A stretch of DNA of 64,000 bases from the NCBI GenBank assembly GCA_026874595.1, contig CM049315.1, forward strand, positions 16,500,164-16,564,163, read 5' to 3'. The position numbers and the translations under genes are program-made. A model generated the notes under the pieces. It saw only the letters and a list, made by a program, of their open reading frames with translations, was not told where the DNA came from and did not search any database. Within the stretch, counting starts at the first letter, position 1, and the number at the start of each line of letters is the position of its first letter. This document shows positions 46,524-57,910 of this stretch, piece after piece. Source of the stretch: Sipunculus nudus (taxonomy: Eukaryota; Annelida; Sipuncula; Golfingiida; Sipunculidae).

Positions 46524-48016
46524 GGGACCAATGGTTTTCGATGCTCAGCTGAATTTGACTATGAGGATATTTTTTAAGAATTTGTTTTTTTTTCAGAATG
46601 ACAGTCCTGTGACCTGAACCAATGACCAATTAAGATAATTGTAACAATCAAGGTAACCTCAAAATCTACAGATTTCCTCACTTTGGTTAAGTTAGCAGTG
46701 TGTGATAGACGGAAAGTTTGGGATGAAAAATTTGATTTACAGTGCATCAACAACCTTTTTAAAAATGTGGGTCTGTGACCTTCAACTTTGATCTCTGGAC
46801 CCTGAAAATCAAAATGAATTTACTAATGTGGTGGGTCATTATTAAATAAAGTTTGAAGCCAATCTGTCTATCCAAAGCAGAATTATCATTCATAGACTAA
46901 TTTGTGAATGGATGGGCCCTGTGACCTTGACCTTTGACCCTATGACCCCTAAATCGGACTGAATCTTCCCCTATTGGCAGGTTAGCAGTATCTTGAAGAT
47001 GGAAGGGTTGCGATGAAAAGTTTGGCTTCAAATGCATACGCATTTTTTTTTAAAGAAATGGATCCTGTGACACAAAATCGACACGGTTCTTACTTTAGTG
47101 GTGAGCCATACACAAGTTAAGTTAGAAAACCAATATGTCAAACTAAACTGGAGTTATAATCTGGAAATCAATTTGTAAACAGATGGCCCCTGTGACCTTG
47201 ACCTTTGACCGTGTGACCCAAAATTCATTTATGCTCTCCCCATACTATCAAGTCAGCTAAATGCGCAAGATGGAAAGTTTGGGTTGAAAAGCTTGGCTTA
47301 AAATGCAGCCATGATCTTTTTAAATGAGTACTGTGACCTTAACTGTTGACCTCGTGACCCCAAAAGCATAAAGGTTCTTGCTTTAGTGATGGGCCATATG
47401 TAAGCCAGGATGGATTGACATATGGATTTCAAAGGTTCTTGCTTTAGTGATGGGCCATATGTAAGTCAAGTTTGAAATCCATATGTCAATCCATCCTGGA
47501 GTTACCATCTGAAAACATATTTGAGAGGATGGACGGATGGACAGACAGACAGACAGGGTGATTACTATAGGGCATCCACTTGTGATAAATGAACACACGA
47601 GGTTTTGGGACACTAAATGTAATCACAGCTGAGAAACTGACATGATTGTTGTCATTTTATAGACAAATATTCGTTACAATAACAAAATACAGGTGGCGCC
47701 ACCACTTGTCGGGAACTGACAAACATGTCATGATCAATATTCAAGGCAAAAGTCATGACAATCCATGCATTAATGATCAAGATATTGGAGGTTTTGTATA
47801 AATTTTTGATTATTCTGGGGGTACTTTCAAGCCCCATAGCTCGGAAGATATAGATAGCAGTGACCTAATATCAAGTTTCCAAGGAGATTATTTATGTTCA
47901 CCTTGAAGTTTCTAGGACCAGCAGTTACGATTTGTGCCCTGCTAACTGATGGCCGACGGACGACTGACAAAGCGTTATTCATATACCTCAGTTGACTCAC
48001 AGTGAGTTGAGCTAAA
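46524..48016 (-). mobile_element. Dispersed-family element nested in the Penelope element
   Basis: The left end gggaccaatggttttcgatg + ctcagctga and the right end gactcacagtgagttgagct + aaaa match the two ends of the family in the orientation seen at 16.1-19.7 kb. The Penelope frame stops at MIHEFHTAIISINN and resumes with KCWNYFNSN just after, so both insertion borders are fixed to within a few bases. The interior holds ctgtgaccttgacctttgac blocks, a perfect 29-bp inverted repeat and a ggtggcgccacc palindrome at about 47,693. Confidence 0.75.
47405..47499. repeat. Perfect 29-bp inverted repeat (hairpin)
   Basis: The arms at 47,405-47,433 (ccaggatggattgacatatg...) and 47,471-47,499 (exact reverse complement) are separated by 37 bp. 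A ~35-bp direct repeat (ggttcttgctttagtgatgg...) at about 47,371 and 47,434 overlaps the structure. Confidence 0.95.
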
Positions 48017-48605
48017 ACCATACAAAAATGCTGGAATTACTTTAATTCCAATCGCTACAGATTCCCGATTCTTCATATCCCCCGTTGCCGTATACAGACA
48101 ACGTCCAAACCTAAAACGCATGCTTGCATATATGCACCCGAAAATACACAAACAGAACAGCCCGTCAGGTAATGTCAAATGCGGTGATCGCCGTGGTGAG
48201 ATTTGCGATATTTAAAACACCAAACTAACATTCCAGTCCCCAGGATCCAACAAAAACCCTCAGGCTAGGCCCTTTTTCTTGCAATTTCTCAAATGTCATT
48301 CACTTTAATACATGTACTTGTAAAAATTTCCCCAATCGGGAGGGAAATTATATATGAGAAACTGGCACCAAATTCAGGCTCAGAATGAACAACCAAAAAA
48401 AAAAAATTCGCGACAACATTTCCGGGATCCCCGTGGCCGCACATTTTGGCAAATCCGACCATCCTCTCCGAGATTTAACATGCGCCATGCATGCATCCTT
48501 AAAGACAACTTTCCCTCCAGCAAAGACAGATTAAGATCCGAAAAAAGCGCATTCATACCCTACAAAAACACGTAAAAGAATTAAACAAGGACTTGGCTTT
48601 TCTCT
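48017..48605 (+). pseudogene. Penelope C-terminal region with GIY-YIG remnant
   Basis: Read across frames: KCWNYFNSN, IHKQNSPSG, then the ITCKNFPN...ETGTKFRLRMNN core, an A-run, VAAHFGKSDHPLRDL, and ELNKDLAF near the end. Several stops and frameshifts are present. It pairs with the inverted fragment at 43.94-44.2 kb. Confidence 0.75.
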
Positions 48606-48880
48606 ATATATACCCTGCACTCACCACATACTTTGGATGTGCAGGGACAAGCTCTGAAGAGACATCAGTCAGATTATTGGGTATTGCTGGCAAGCTCGCC
48701 CCGGTGACCTAGCGAAGGGTCACACTGTCAGCTTTGTTTACTGATTTCAAGATACTCGCTTTGACGGAGACTACAGGGGTAGCTAAAAAATTAGCAACAA
48801 TCTATATATGTGATCTACATACTATGATTTATTGAAATCTTATCGTTGATGTCCATCTTCTGTCAATGTTCATTGACCTA

Positions 48881-49295
48881 GATGATAGGTAAACCTTGCT
48901 TTTTTTAAAAATTACTTTTGGCTTGTGGCATAAATTAAGCTAGCTTAAATGTTATTGTGTAAAAAAATGTACATCAAAATGCTACGCAGACTGAAAAGCG
49001 GACCGTCAGATTAAAGATCGCATGTCCTCAAGTTAACTTTTGCACTACTGCGGCTCTTCTGTAAGCTACTAACATAAGCATGGGTAATTAATCAAACTTC
49101 ATTGCTTGATAAAGTATATTGATGGTTGTTTATGTCGATGCGACCTGTCCCAGATTGCTTTATCGTCTCTTTCTCTGGAAAAGACATTTGTCTATAAACG
49201 TGTTCACTTGTGATATCAGGTTTTCCGTTGAATTCGGACCAGGAAGATTTTTTATTATACATTTGCGGTCATTGTTATCTCTCCCGTTTTTTTCT
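48881..49295. other. Non-genic stretch
   Basis: No feature supported here; the 62-codon frame at 49,119 has no recognisable protein. Confidence 0.4.
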
Positions 49296-50520
49296 AAGTT
49301 CAGCTGACTGAAAGTCATCAAAGCTATAGTGATCACTCTTTGTCCGTCGTCCGTCCGTCTGTCATATCATCCGTCTGTAAACAGAGGACAAAACGTAACC
49401 GCTGGACCTAGAAACTTCTAACTGGAAAATGATAGAGGTCTATCAAAATCTCCGCTGAAACCTTGAAATTAGGTAACTTTGACGTATATCCTCCGAGCTA
49501 AGGGGCTCGTAAATACCCCAGAATAATAAAAAAGGTGATACAAAAGCTTCAATATCTGAATACCTAATGCATTGATAGCCATTATCCTTTTCATATATAT
49601 ACTGATATAAGGGGCTCGTCTCCCCAGAATAATAAAAAAGTTGATACGAAAGCTTCAATATCTGAATACCTAATGCATTGATAGCCATTTATCCTTTTCA
49701 TATATATAGTGATAAAATAGTGTTTTATCAATGCCTGAATACCGGTGGCGCCACCTGTATTTCCCCCCCTATTCTTGAGACCTTCAATGAAGCAGCCTGG
49801 ACGTGTAAAGGGCGCACACCGTGACCGTTAGACCTAGAAATTTCTGAATGTACAGGGAGGTCCTTGGCAAATCTTCTTAGAAACCTGAAATTAGGTCATG
49901 GTTACCTATCTTTTGCAAAATACGGACCATAGAGATGATCTAGGACACCCGGTGAGTCAGACGGTTCACAAATTTTAGCTGTTGAACCTAGGAGCCTTTT
50001 TCTGTACACCCATAGAGGTCGATAAAAATCCAAATGGAAACCTAAAATTTTGTCACTGCGACCTATATCTTCTGAGCTATGGGACTCAGAAGTACCCCAG
50101 AATAATTACAAATTTGATACAAAAGCTCAAGTATCTTAATAACTAATTCATTGCCAAGATTATTTCTAAACATATTGATCACGGAGTGTTTCATCATTTC
50201 CTGAAGACCGGTGGCGTCATCTGTACTTTTCTTATTTTTACGCATTTCTTATCTCTATTTTAAGACCTTCAAATAAAGCATTCCGGGCGATAACAGGGCA
50301 CAAACCGAATCCGTTAGACCTAAAAACTTCTAACTTTACATCCTTGGAGGTCCCTGGCTATTCTCCTCAAAAACCAGAAATCAGGTCATGGTATTTGCGA
50401 GCTACTGTCCGAAAACATGATTTTTAGCACCCAGAATGTCAGACGGGGCACAACTAGTAGCCATGTTGTATACAGTCTTCTGATGTGACATTCAGGGAGG
50501 TCCTGGGTAAATGTCATTGG
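49296..50520 (+). mobile_element. Dispersed-family element, hairpin end clear, other end unclear
   Basis: It begins agttcagctgactgaaagtc, continues aagctatagtgatcactctt and tccgtcgtccgtccgtctg, then has units with 'gaaattaggt' and ggtggcgccacc (49,744) / ggtggcgtcatc (50,210). The ~115-bp block containing aataataaaaaaggtgatac + aaaagcttcaatatctg is duplicated at 49,524-49,690. The right border is approximate because the second family end is not seen. Confidence 0.5.
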
Positions 50521-53260
50521 AAATATGAATTTAGTAACTGAAATGAAAGAGTAATCAATGATGAAATAAATAGAATTTAAATATGAAAAGGAATGATGAG
50601 AGTTATATCATGGCAAGTAGAGGATCTTATGAAAAATGATACTTTGCATTATATATTTGCTGCGTATATTCATTACTGCATCATGTTTATATTTATTTTT
50701 GCCAAGAGCATCAAACATTGACTCATTCATATGTTTAAAGCCTCTCAAAACGTATCAATTTCGATGTAATTTTAGTCCGAATATATATTTTACACTTCAT
50801 GATCACTCTCGAGGAGACAGCCTTGTGTCTACAAAGCCGAAGTACCAATCTAAACATCTCCGGAATGAAGCACCTAAAGATTTCAGATAATCATGAAACA
50901 GGGGGACCAGTGGGGTCAACTGATTTTAAATTATTTAATTACTATGCATTTTCAGTAGTTTATTGTCTATTCTTAATATATTGCCTGACCAAAAATAATT
51001 ATCAAAACACCTTTACAGTATATATGCTTGTAAAGTATGCTTGCAGCTGCATGTTATTAATTGTATGAGCCTTTTATCTCGTACCTGTGTCTACCTGGAA
51101 CAGTGAGCGTGACAATATTGTTCCCAGGTACCCAAAGAGGAAGAACGTGTTCCAAACGCCTGTAGAACATGAAAGCTATTATCATTTGATCGTCATAAAT
51201 ATCTTTTGATCTTAATAAATCTTTTTCTCATAAATGTGACGCGTGCATTTACGTGCTCATTTATCCTGATCATTGTGATATTAAAGATTCATGTCGCCAG
51301 CTTTCATCAGTAACACTGTATCACAGTTTATCACTGTATCGTGGGTAGTACCATAGAGTGCCAGGTTGGCTGGTAGTGCCAGGTTTGGGAAAGATGTGGT
51401 ACTTGGCTTAATTTAAAATAATCTACCACAGAAATTATTTGTTTTTTTTTTTATTTGTTTCTATTCTGTGTAGCTATGTAGCTGTCTTTTGTGTCTTTTC
51501 AGGTACTGTTAAGCTGTACAATTACATCAAATCAACGCCAAGGTAGGTTTTCACTTATGAGGTTTCACAATCGGTCACGCGACCTTGTTATGGTAAATAG
51601 ACACGTGGACTGTGTTTACCAACATGCAGAACAATAATAAGCTGTTAAACAGCAGTATACGAGGTATAGTGGGATGGTTTCGCAGGGAAACTTTTGTTTA
51701 AAGCAAAAGTGAACTGATAGTGTGAAATTAAATGCATAATACTGCTCCTGATTATGTCTCTTTAAAAAATATGTATGCTAATTAATAATTCTCAAATCAT
51801 ATTAGGTACTAGGTCAGTTGCGCTCAAATATAAATTATAAAAAAAGTGACTTGACAATTTTGAATGATTTCGTGTATCGACATTATACCTAACAAAGGTT
51901 CTGCCTGCTTTAAAAGCATGCGATCAACTCTGCTTCAAGGATACACAAATTTGACAGTTATAGCTTTCAACTTTACCAGATGATTGTCATTAAAATCTCT
52001 GCCTTCAATATTTGTTTTAAATTTAAAAAAAAATATTAGAAAGAAATAATTTTATGACAAACTCTACTAAGACAGGGTAATAATGAATACATGTTTGTAT
52101 TAGATCCTAATTTTTTATCATAAATATCTTTCCAGTTTTATGCACGAATACACATGTATATATTATTTAATGTAATTTTAAACTAAATGTTTTAGGAAAT
52201 TTAAATATTTAACTGAAATTACCAAGGGAAAACAGGCAATCCCGTCACTTCAAATCAAGCATGATCCAGTCGTTTAGTGCCCTGAAAATCCTCATTAGGT
52301 TTAAGAATTTTTTTTCAGATTGGGTAAATCGCTCCGAATTATGTGCTCCTTACGCCCCACAGACTTCGGCAAGTTTACTACCTGCTTCATGCAATGGTAT
52401 ATTTTCATGTTATCTCTTTTTAAAGGGCGGTGTATATATTAATTTATATTTCAATTAAGTCTCTGTGTCAAAGCTCTGGGCCGTGTATATTGAATTAGTG
52501 CCATGATATATAGGAATTTCTATTTTTTGGCCAGGCCGAGATAAAAGACCTGTGACATGCATCTGAAGTGTCTGCCTCATAAAACTGGAGGGTATTCGGT
52601 AATGTTAAACAATTTAATATGATTCAGACGTGCCGGTGTATCGCAGTAGGCACTGTACAAAGTGATCTGTACTCATTCAAATAGTTTGAATATAAGCCTG
52701 ACAGGATAATGTGCTTTAAACGTTAAGATTCCCAAAACAAAATGCTCTCTTCCATTTGTCATGGCTAGTCCCTGCGTCTACGATTGAGCAATTGACGTGG
52801 ACAGGGTTCCTGATAAGTTTTTTTCAAGATATTCTCCCGACTCGTCAAGTGATTGAGAGAGGATGCTTTGATGAAAAAAGTGTACCGTCCTCCTACATAT
52901 TGGTGGGAGAGCGTAAGTGAATGCGGATGTTTTCTGAGGCGTATCATGTTTTAAAAATATATCTAACGTGTATATGTATGTATCCTGGCATATATTAACT
53001 TTTCTCTACTGCATTGTTCCATTATTCATTCAACGTTAGAATTTAACTTATATTATGAAATGATGGATACCTATATTGTAATTTCTTCATATTGCAGGCT
53101 GGACGGAATGGACTGGAGAATTTTTTCAAATGGTTAAACATAGATCAACGGGTCACCATTTTGTTTGAGTATGGGCACCTTCCATATAGGTATTCGAAAT
53201 TGTTAATAAAAAGAACACAACATATTCTTGTGCACTGTATGTACCCCGACAGAAAAAAAC
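50521..53260. other. Mostly non-genic; two isolated exon-like segments
   Basis: No clear gene. On the minus strand 51,095-51,159 has an acceptor (gttctacag), a donor (gtagac) and an open frame reading RLEHVLPLWVPGNNIVTLTV. On the + strand 51,501-51,540 is bounded by cttttcag and gtaggt and reads TVKLYNYIKSTP. On the minus strand 52,765-52,947 has an open frame with GGRYTFFIKASSLNHL, reminiscent of PKD-like repeats. None can be chained to another exon. Confidence 0.3.
51095..51159 (-). CDS. Candidate isolated 65-nt exon
   Basis: Splice sites fit on both sides and one frame (after one base) is open and protein-like: RLEHVLPLWVPGNNIVTLTV-P. No neighbour exon with matching phase was identified, so this is only a candidate. 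It could be an upstream exon of the minus-strand gene at 29-40 kb, or chance. Confidence 0.25.
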
Positions 53261-53300
53261 AAGGGACCCAAGGGTCACGGCGCTCAGCTGATTGGACTAT
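53261..53300 (-). mobile_element. Solo terminus of the dispersed family
   Basis: aagggacccaagggtcacgg + cgctcagctgattgg is the same end as at 16.1 and 46.5 kb. The interior and the other end are not seen nearby. Confidence 0.5.
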
Positions 53301-55140
53301 AAATGTTTCTCCACTGTGATATTATATCGAGTCGATAAAGCTTATGAATATCATGGACATGTTTGGCTATTATAAAGGAATGTAATGTAATATGTGAGTA
53401 AAAGATAAATGAAATTACCTGACTGATGGATTACTAGAGTAAAATATAGTGGTTTATTTTTTATTTATTTAGGAGGGGTTGAAAATTGTGATATATTTGA
53501 GCAAATATGAATGCAATGACAGCAGTAATAAGCAGAAGTAGAATGATGATAAGGCTATTTGTTGAAGGATCTAAAGTGTATGGTAGTCTGCAAGCTTTCA
53601 AATTGACAGATATGATGTTATGATTAACTATGCTGATGAAGTGATTTATGAATTTGTGACTGTATGACACAATATCTCTTTAGTCTTGACAAGGTACATT
53701 ATGGGGATGCCCACTATGTCTACATATTATACAATATTGACATAATTTCTGGCATGTACATATGTACCTATTGACGAATAGTTATACAAAATATTAAAGT
53801 ATGAATATATCTGATTCATATTGTTCTTGCTTACTGAGGCTGACTTTGGGATGGGGTTCGGAGAAGGGAAAAGTGAGGGCAGCACGGTGGTGGATGTAGA
53901 AATATTCTATTGTAATGTTTTTCATTTATATAAGAATATGAAAAGCTAAGAGGAAAGGGGCCCTCCTACTTGGTTATAGTAAAGTTCTAAATATATGATT
54001 GCAAACTCATACTCTGACAAGACTGTCATGAAGAAAAACAGTAAAAATTTTGAGATACTGTGATGCATATGAAAATTTACAGATGGACAGGCAATTGGAA
54101 AGAATGGACTTATACCTTTATTTCACTTTCAAGGGAATAATGCATTTAAGTTTATATATAAGCCTATTTTTTTAGCATATCCACTTTTTCCATTAAGAAG
54201 TTTTTATCTGGATCATTTTTTATTTACAGGTTTTATTGATTTTTAATAAAAAAAAAACTGAAAATATAAGTAAAAATATTAGATTGTTGCAAAAGTTGCA
54301 ATCATTATATATACAGAGTAAAAAAACTGAAACTATAAGTTAAAATATTAGAATTGTTGCAAAAGTTGCAATCATTATATATCCAGAGTGTAGCTCATAT
54401 TGGGTCATATTATGCATACACATATATTTTATTATTTTTAAATCATAAATGTGTAAACTGAATTTAAAAGAAAATAATGCCACAACATGGAATCTACAAG
54501 AATATTCCTTGAATCACTAATAAAAAGTTTTGCACATTGGAGTTTTCAGTACATGCTTAATTTTATTCACCAAAATAAAATAAAAGATTCAGTAAATTTG
54601 ATAAAATAAAACATCTTTTCAAATAAAGTATACACACTGTTGGTTGAATGAGGGACAAACAAAATCATTGTGCTAATTACTATCCCAGTTTTAATTTATT
54701 ACTGGAATTAATAGTCAAATTCACACCTGGTGAAGTTTTCACTCTTCTGAAGTAAGGAATTACTTATCTGATGAACATACACACTTCATAGCAATACACC
54801 ACTTTGTGGACACAATTAAATGTACACTTTAATCATTGAAACCCTGGTGGTGAAATACAAAATCTAAAATGTAGCATAGATAGCCTAGAATAAGAATGAA
54901 TCAAATACATAAAATAATAACATTCATCTAGTTTATGCACCATCTGGGGGGGGGGGGGGGGGGGGTGAACGGCAGAGGGGAAGCCTGCTGGTAGTGGCCA
55001 AGCTGAGCCAAGGCAAGCTGCCTGGGGTGTGTTACATAATGCAAGAGAAGGCTGTACTACTAGGTGGGCTAGATGTAAACAACACTTGACATGGTGTATG
55101 AAAACGTGAATAAAAGCTATTCTTTCCAATCAATTTCTTT
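53301..55140. other. AT-rich non-genic stretch with small duplications
   Basis: A ~70-bp block (gttgcaaaagttgcaatcat...) is duplicated at 54,290-54,400. A 20-G run lies at 54,946-54,965. No gene is supported. Confidence 0.5.
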
Positions 55141-56210
55141 GAAATTTCAGATTTTAAAAGAATAAATCCTTATTAATATATGCTGTGAAAATTTAATCAA
55201 CAGTGCTTACAGGGAAAAAACGTGCCAATGCCAAAGTTGGACAAAATTTAAGGTATTGATTTTTTATAATGCTAATAACTTGAAAAATTTGCAAAATTCA
55301 GATCTAATTTTCGGTAAACAATTGAATCTTGATTAAATAAAGTTATATTCCTGAAAAAAAAGTCTCTAGGTTCAGCAATTCTCATGTTGAGTAAATATAT
55401 TTCCTGATTTTTTTAAAAATTGCATTATGTTTTGGCCCATAACTTCAAAATAATACCAAATACTGACCTAATTTTGGTATGTTCATAGAAAATGAATGAA
55501 ATAATGTGAATACTAAATATGATCAAAAACAGATCAGTGGTTTTGATATTAGGCAGCCTTGAAGTGTGACAATGGCTTTTTCTATGGAAAACGGAGGTTT
55601 TTCCTTACTATCTCGAAGGAACAAAGTCCTAATGACCCAATTTTCGGTATGGTAGGAGATTTTGGTGCATCTAACATTATGCCAACAGCCTGGGGAGCAT
55701 AGAGATGTGCACTGAATGACCTACAGTCATTAAAGTGGACTGCTTGACAATGTAAGGGAATACAACAAGAGCCTACAAAAAAATTCAATAACTAGCCTAA
55801 TTTTGCAGCTTTTATTGTCAAATTTCAGATTTTAACAGATTAAATCCTTATGTGTATATGCTGTGAAAATTAAATCCACAGTACTTACAGGAAAAAAACA
55901 TGCCGTGGCCAAAGTTGGGCAAAATTTAAGGTACCAATTTTATATTTTTGCCAATATTTAAAAAAATTTAATTTTTGGTATACAATTAAATTTTGATTAA
56001 TCAAAGTTGTATTACTGAAAAAAAGTCCCTATCTTAACACTTTTGGTCTTAAGTGACCAAATGTCTTTCCTGATTTTTTTACAAAGTCCATTATGTTTGG
56101 GCCCATAACTTTTTACAAATTAAATAATACTGACTTAATATCTGGCATGTATATAGGAACATGGTCAAGAATGGAGATCATATGCATATATAAAAACGCA
56201 TTAAATTGCA
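55141..56210. repeat. Two diverged ~400-bp units, period about 680 bp
   Basis: 55,145-55,560 and 55,822-56,200 share long stretches: aaatttcagattttaa, atatgctgtgaaaatt, ccaaagttg, and cataactt. The spacing between matching points is about 680 bp. The function is unknown; the unit is non-coding. Confidence 0.7.
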
Positions 56211-56771
56211 TGTTTGGATGACTAATTTCTAATGCCATCGTTTGGACTGGGACAAAAACATAAATATCTTTTGCCTTGGTATCGTCGAACTATGTTGCCC
56301 CAATGTCATATCTGTATGTTGATCCTAACTATTCAAAAGACTCTGCAAAAAGATATATCAGTTATCACACTTCTACGCTCTTTACACAGCGCTTTACCTA
56401 TAGGGCTACTACCTATATCGTAAGGCGCTGTTTGTTATGACTTCGTATCCTGAATTGCTACACCAGAGGGGAGCACAGTATTTTTGTCCAATCAGATGAG
56501 ACCTTGTGCTGGAAGACAAAGCCAAGCGAGGAATACACGGAGCCAATCATGTTTATTTAGTTTTGAGTGACAGCTCATCGCCCCACGTAACCGTCTGAAC
56601 AGGCCACAGGCTAAGAGAGAATTGCCCCTAACGTGGTTTGCTTAGGGCCTTGGGCACATAGGATGCTCGGCAGGTGAGCTGTAATTCAAACGAAACGTAA
56701 CAACAAAGGCTGCGTGCACACCTCGCTGGCTTGTTTCAGTTCTGCAGACAACAGATACATGGCTACACTAA
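56211..56771. other. Unassigned, GC-richer stretch
   Basis: No gene. The text at 56,490-56,700 is more complex and contains gagccaatcat (CCAAT-like), but there is no adjacent exon. Confidence 0.3.
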
Positions 56772-57023
56772 GGCAAAAAAATTAAAGGTATGGTTCTCAG
56801 GCACCGCCTGCATCAATTTTAAACCCCCGCACCAAAACTTTTTATTTTGATTTTCAATAAAAACTTTTCAATTTTGAGCTGTTGCCGACATTTCTTTCAA
56901 GAAGATAAAACCATACAATTTCCTTTGTTTTGTAGTGCTTTTACTTATTTAGCAAAATAAAACAGTTATTTTCATGCTTTTCCGTTATCATTTGACATTT
57001 TTATCTTTTTTTTTATTTTGGCC
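56772..57023. mobile_element. Harbinger-type MITE (TAA target duplication)
   Basis: Same family as 25,525-25,861: ggtatggttctcaggcaccg near the left, ttttttttattttggcc at the right. It is flanked by TAA at 56,769-56,771 and 57,024-57,026. The inner right arm (the GTGCCTGAG part) is shortened. Confidence 0.7.
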
Positions 57024-57600
57024 TAACACAGTCATAATGTCATAATCGAATCGTTCGATGATGCGAGAATGCAATGGGAGCAATTTAAATTCGACCGGAA
57101 ACTCATCATCTATGGGCGGAACCAGCATGCCTGTCGAGTGTTTGTTTATTGGCATCTGATTGGCTGCTTGTCACATCATACGCACGTTTAATTCAGCGGA
57201 CAACGAACCGCCATCTGGTGTCTAAATATATCATACACGGTCAAAGCTGGCAGCGTGAAAATCAGTTGCTTCATTAGAAGCTACGCTGCCTCGGGAGCGT
57301 ATCACACTTCTGACAACAACTATTCGTCATCGTCAATATCTATAATATAACTCTGGAAGTCTGTCCCGTTGTTCTTTATGCACGCCTTTCTGGGCGCTCA
57401 CGCACGCATATTTTCACCTTCCACATTTGCCACCTGCACTCTGCATCCCGGTTTCAGCCGTGCCCATATTTTCTGAATAATTACGAAAATAAACTCTCCT
57501 TACCATTCACTACGTACCCGGCTTTCAAAGTCAGTTCGGCTACGATAAAACAAAGGCTTCTCTTTTCGATACACTACTCGATACGTAGTGAATGTATCTG
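57024..57600. other. Unassigned, relatively GC-rich stretch
   Basis: It contains an inverted CCAAT motif (ctgattggctg at about 57,158) and several CpGs. It could be a promoter region for a gene outside the readable exons, but no exon is attached. Confidence 0.25.
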
Positions 57601-57716
57601 CTGGTGTCACAACCGCGCCTGTACACGAGTTACATTATATATGTGACCTCGCCTGTCAAAAACACCGTCCCTGTGTTCCCGTTCATTCACTAAGAGTTAC
57701 ATTAGGCCAAAAAAAA

Positions 57717-57792
<76 letters not shown>

Positions 57793-57910
57793 GTTGATCC
57801 CCTTGCGGGCGGCAGCGTCTGTACACGGGTAACGTTATGCTTTGTGACCTCGCCTGTCAAAAACACCGTCCCTGTGTTCCCGTCCATTCAAAAAGGTTTA
57901 CATAAGGCCA
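57600..57910. repeat. ~100-bp direct repeat flanking a long (TA)n tract
   Basis: gcctgtacacgagttac...gtgacctcgcctgtcaaaaa...ccgtccctgtgttcccg at 57,615-57,705 recurs at 57,815-57,905 as gtctgtacacgggtaac... with the same core. Each copy is followed by a Harbinger-MITE left end (ttaggccaaaa and ataaggccaa). The (TA)n tract spans 57,719-57,791. Confidence 0.8.

Larger units (their letters stand above)
44199..48880 (+). mobile_element. Penelope-like retroelement, degenerate, with pseudo-LTRs
   Basis: Direct repeats at about 44,199-44,330 and 48,749-48,880 (agatactcgct, ctacaggggtagct, tctatatatgtgatctacat) enclose a + strand frame broken by many stops. Recognisable pieces: LREHRIQEQLYNKLAK and FLKNCNQFDLIPK (44.38-44.50 kb); NTARCHFNHFFSQPVHVGVP and KNQDITIKEADKGG (45.1-45.27); FYGLPKIYK (45.46); DIPSYIKDTTDF-like and LLVCMNVTELYSNIP (45.69-45.80); QTQGTAIGTKMAP...YMRYIDDIFIVW (45.94-46.09), which holds the RT catalytic YxDD; KGYPFKLLLQNFEKVCN (46.37-46.43); then, after an insertion, the C-terminal GIY-YIG region. 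Known of the family: Penelope elements use a telomerase-like RT plus GIY-YIG and often show pseudo-LTRs and inverted 5' pieces, as seen here. Confidence 0.85.

Noticed and set aside
48640-48730. Possible hammerhead ribozyme in the Penelope pseudo-LTR (CTGAAGA at about 48,654)
   Set aside because: Penelope pseudo-LTRs often carry one, but here I find no GAAAC with paired stems and a cleavage triplet at proper positions; only cgaag near 48,714. A covariance-model search would decide.
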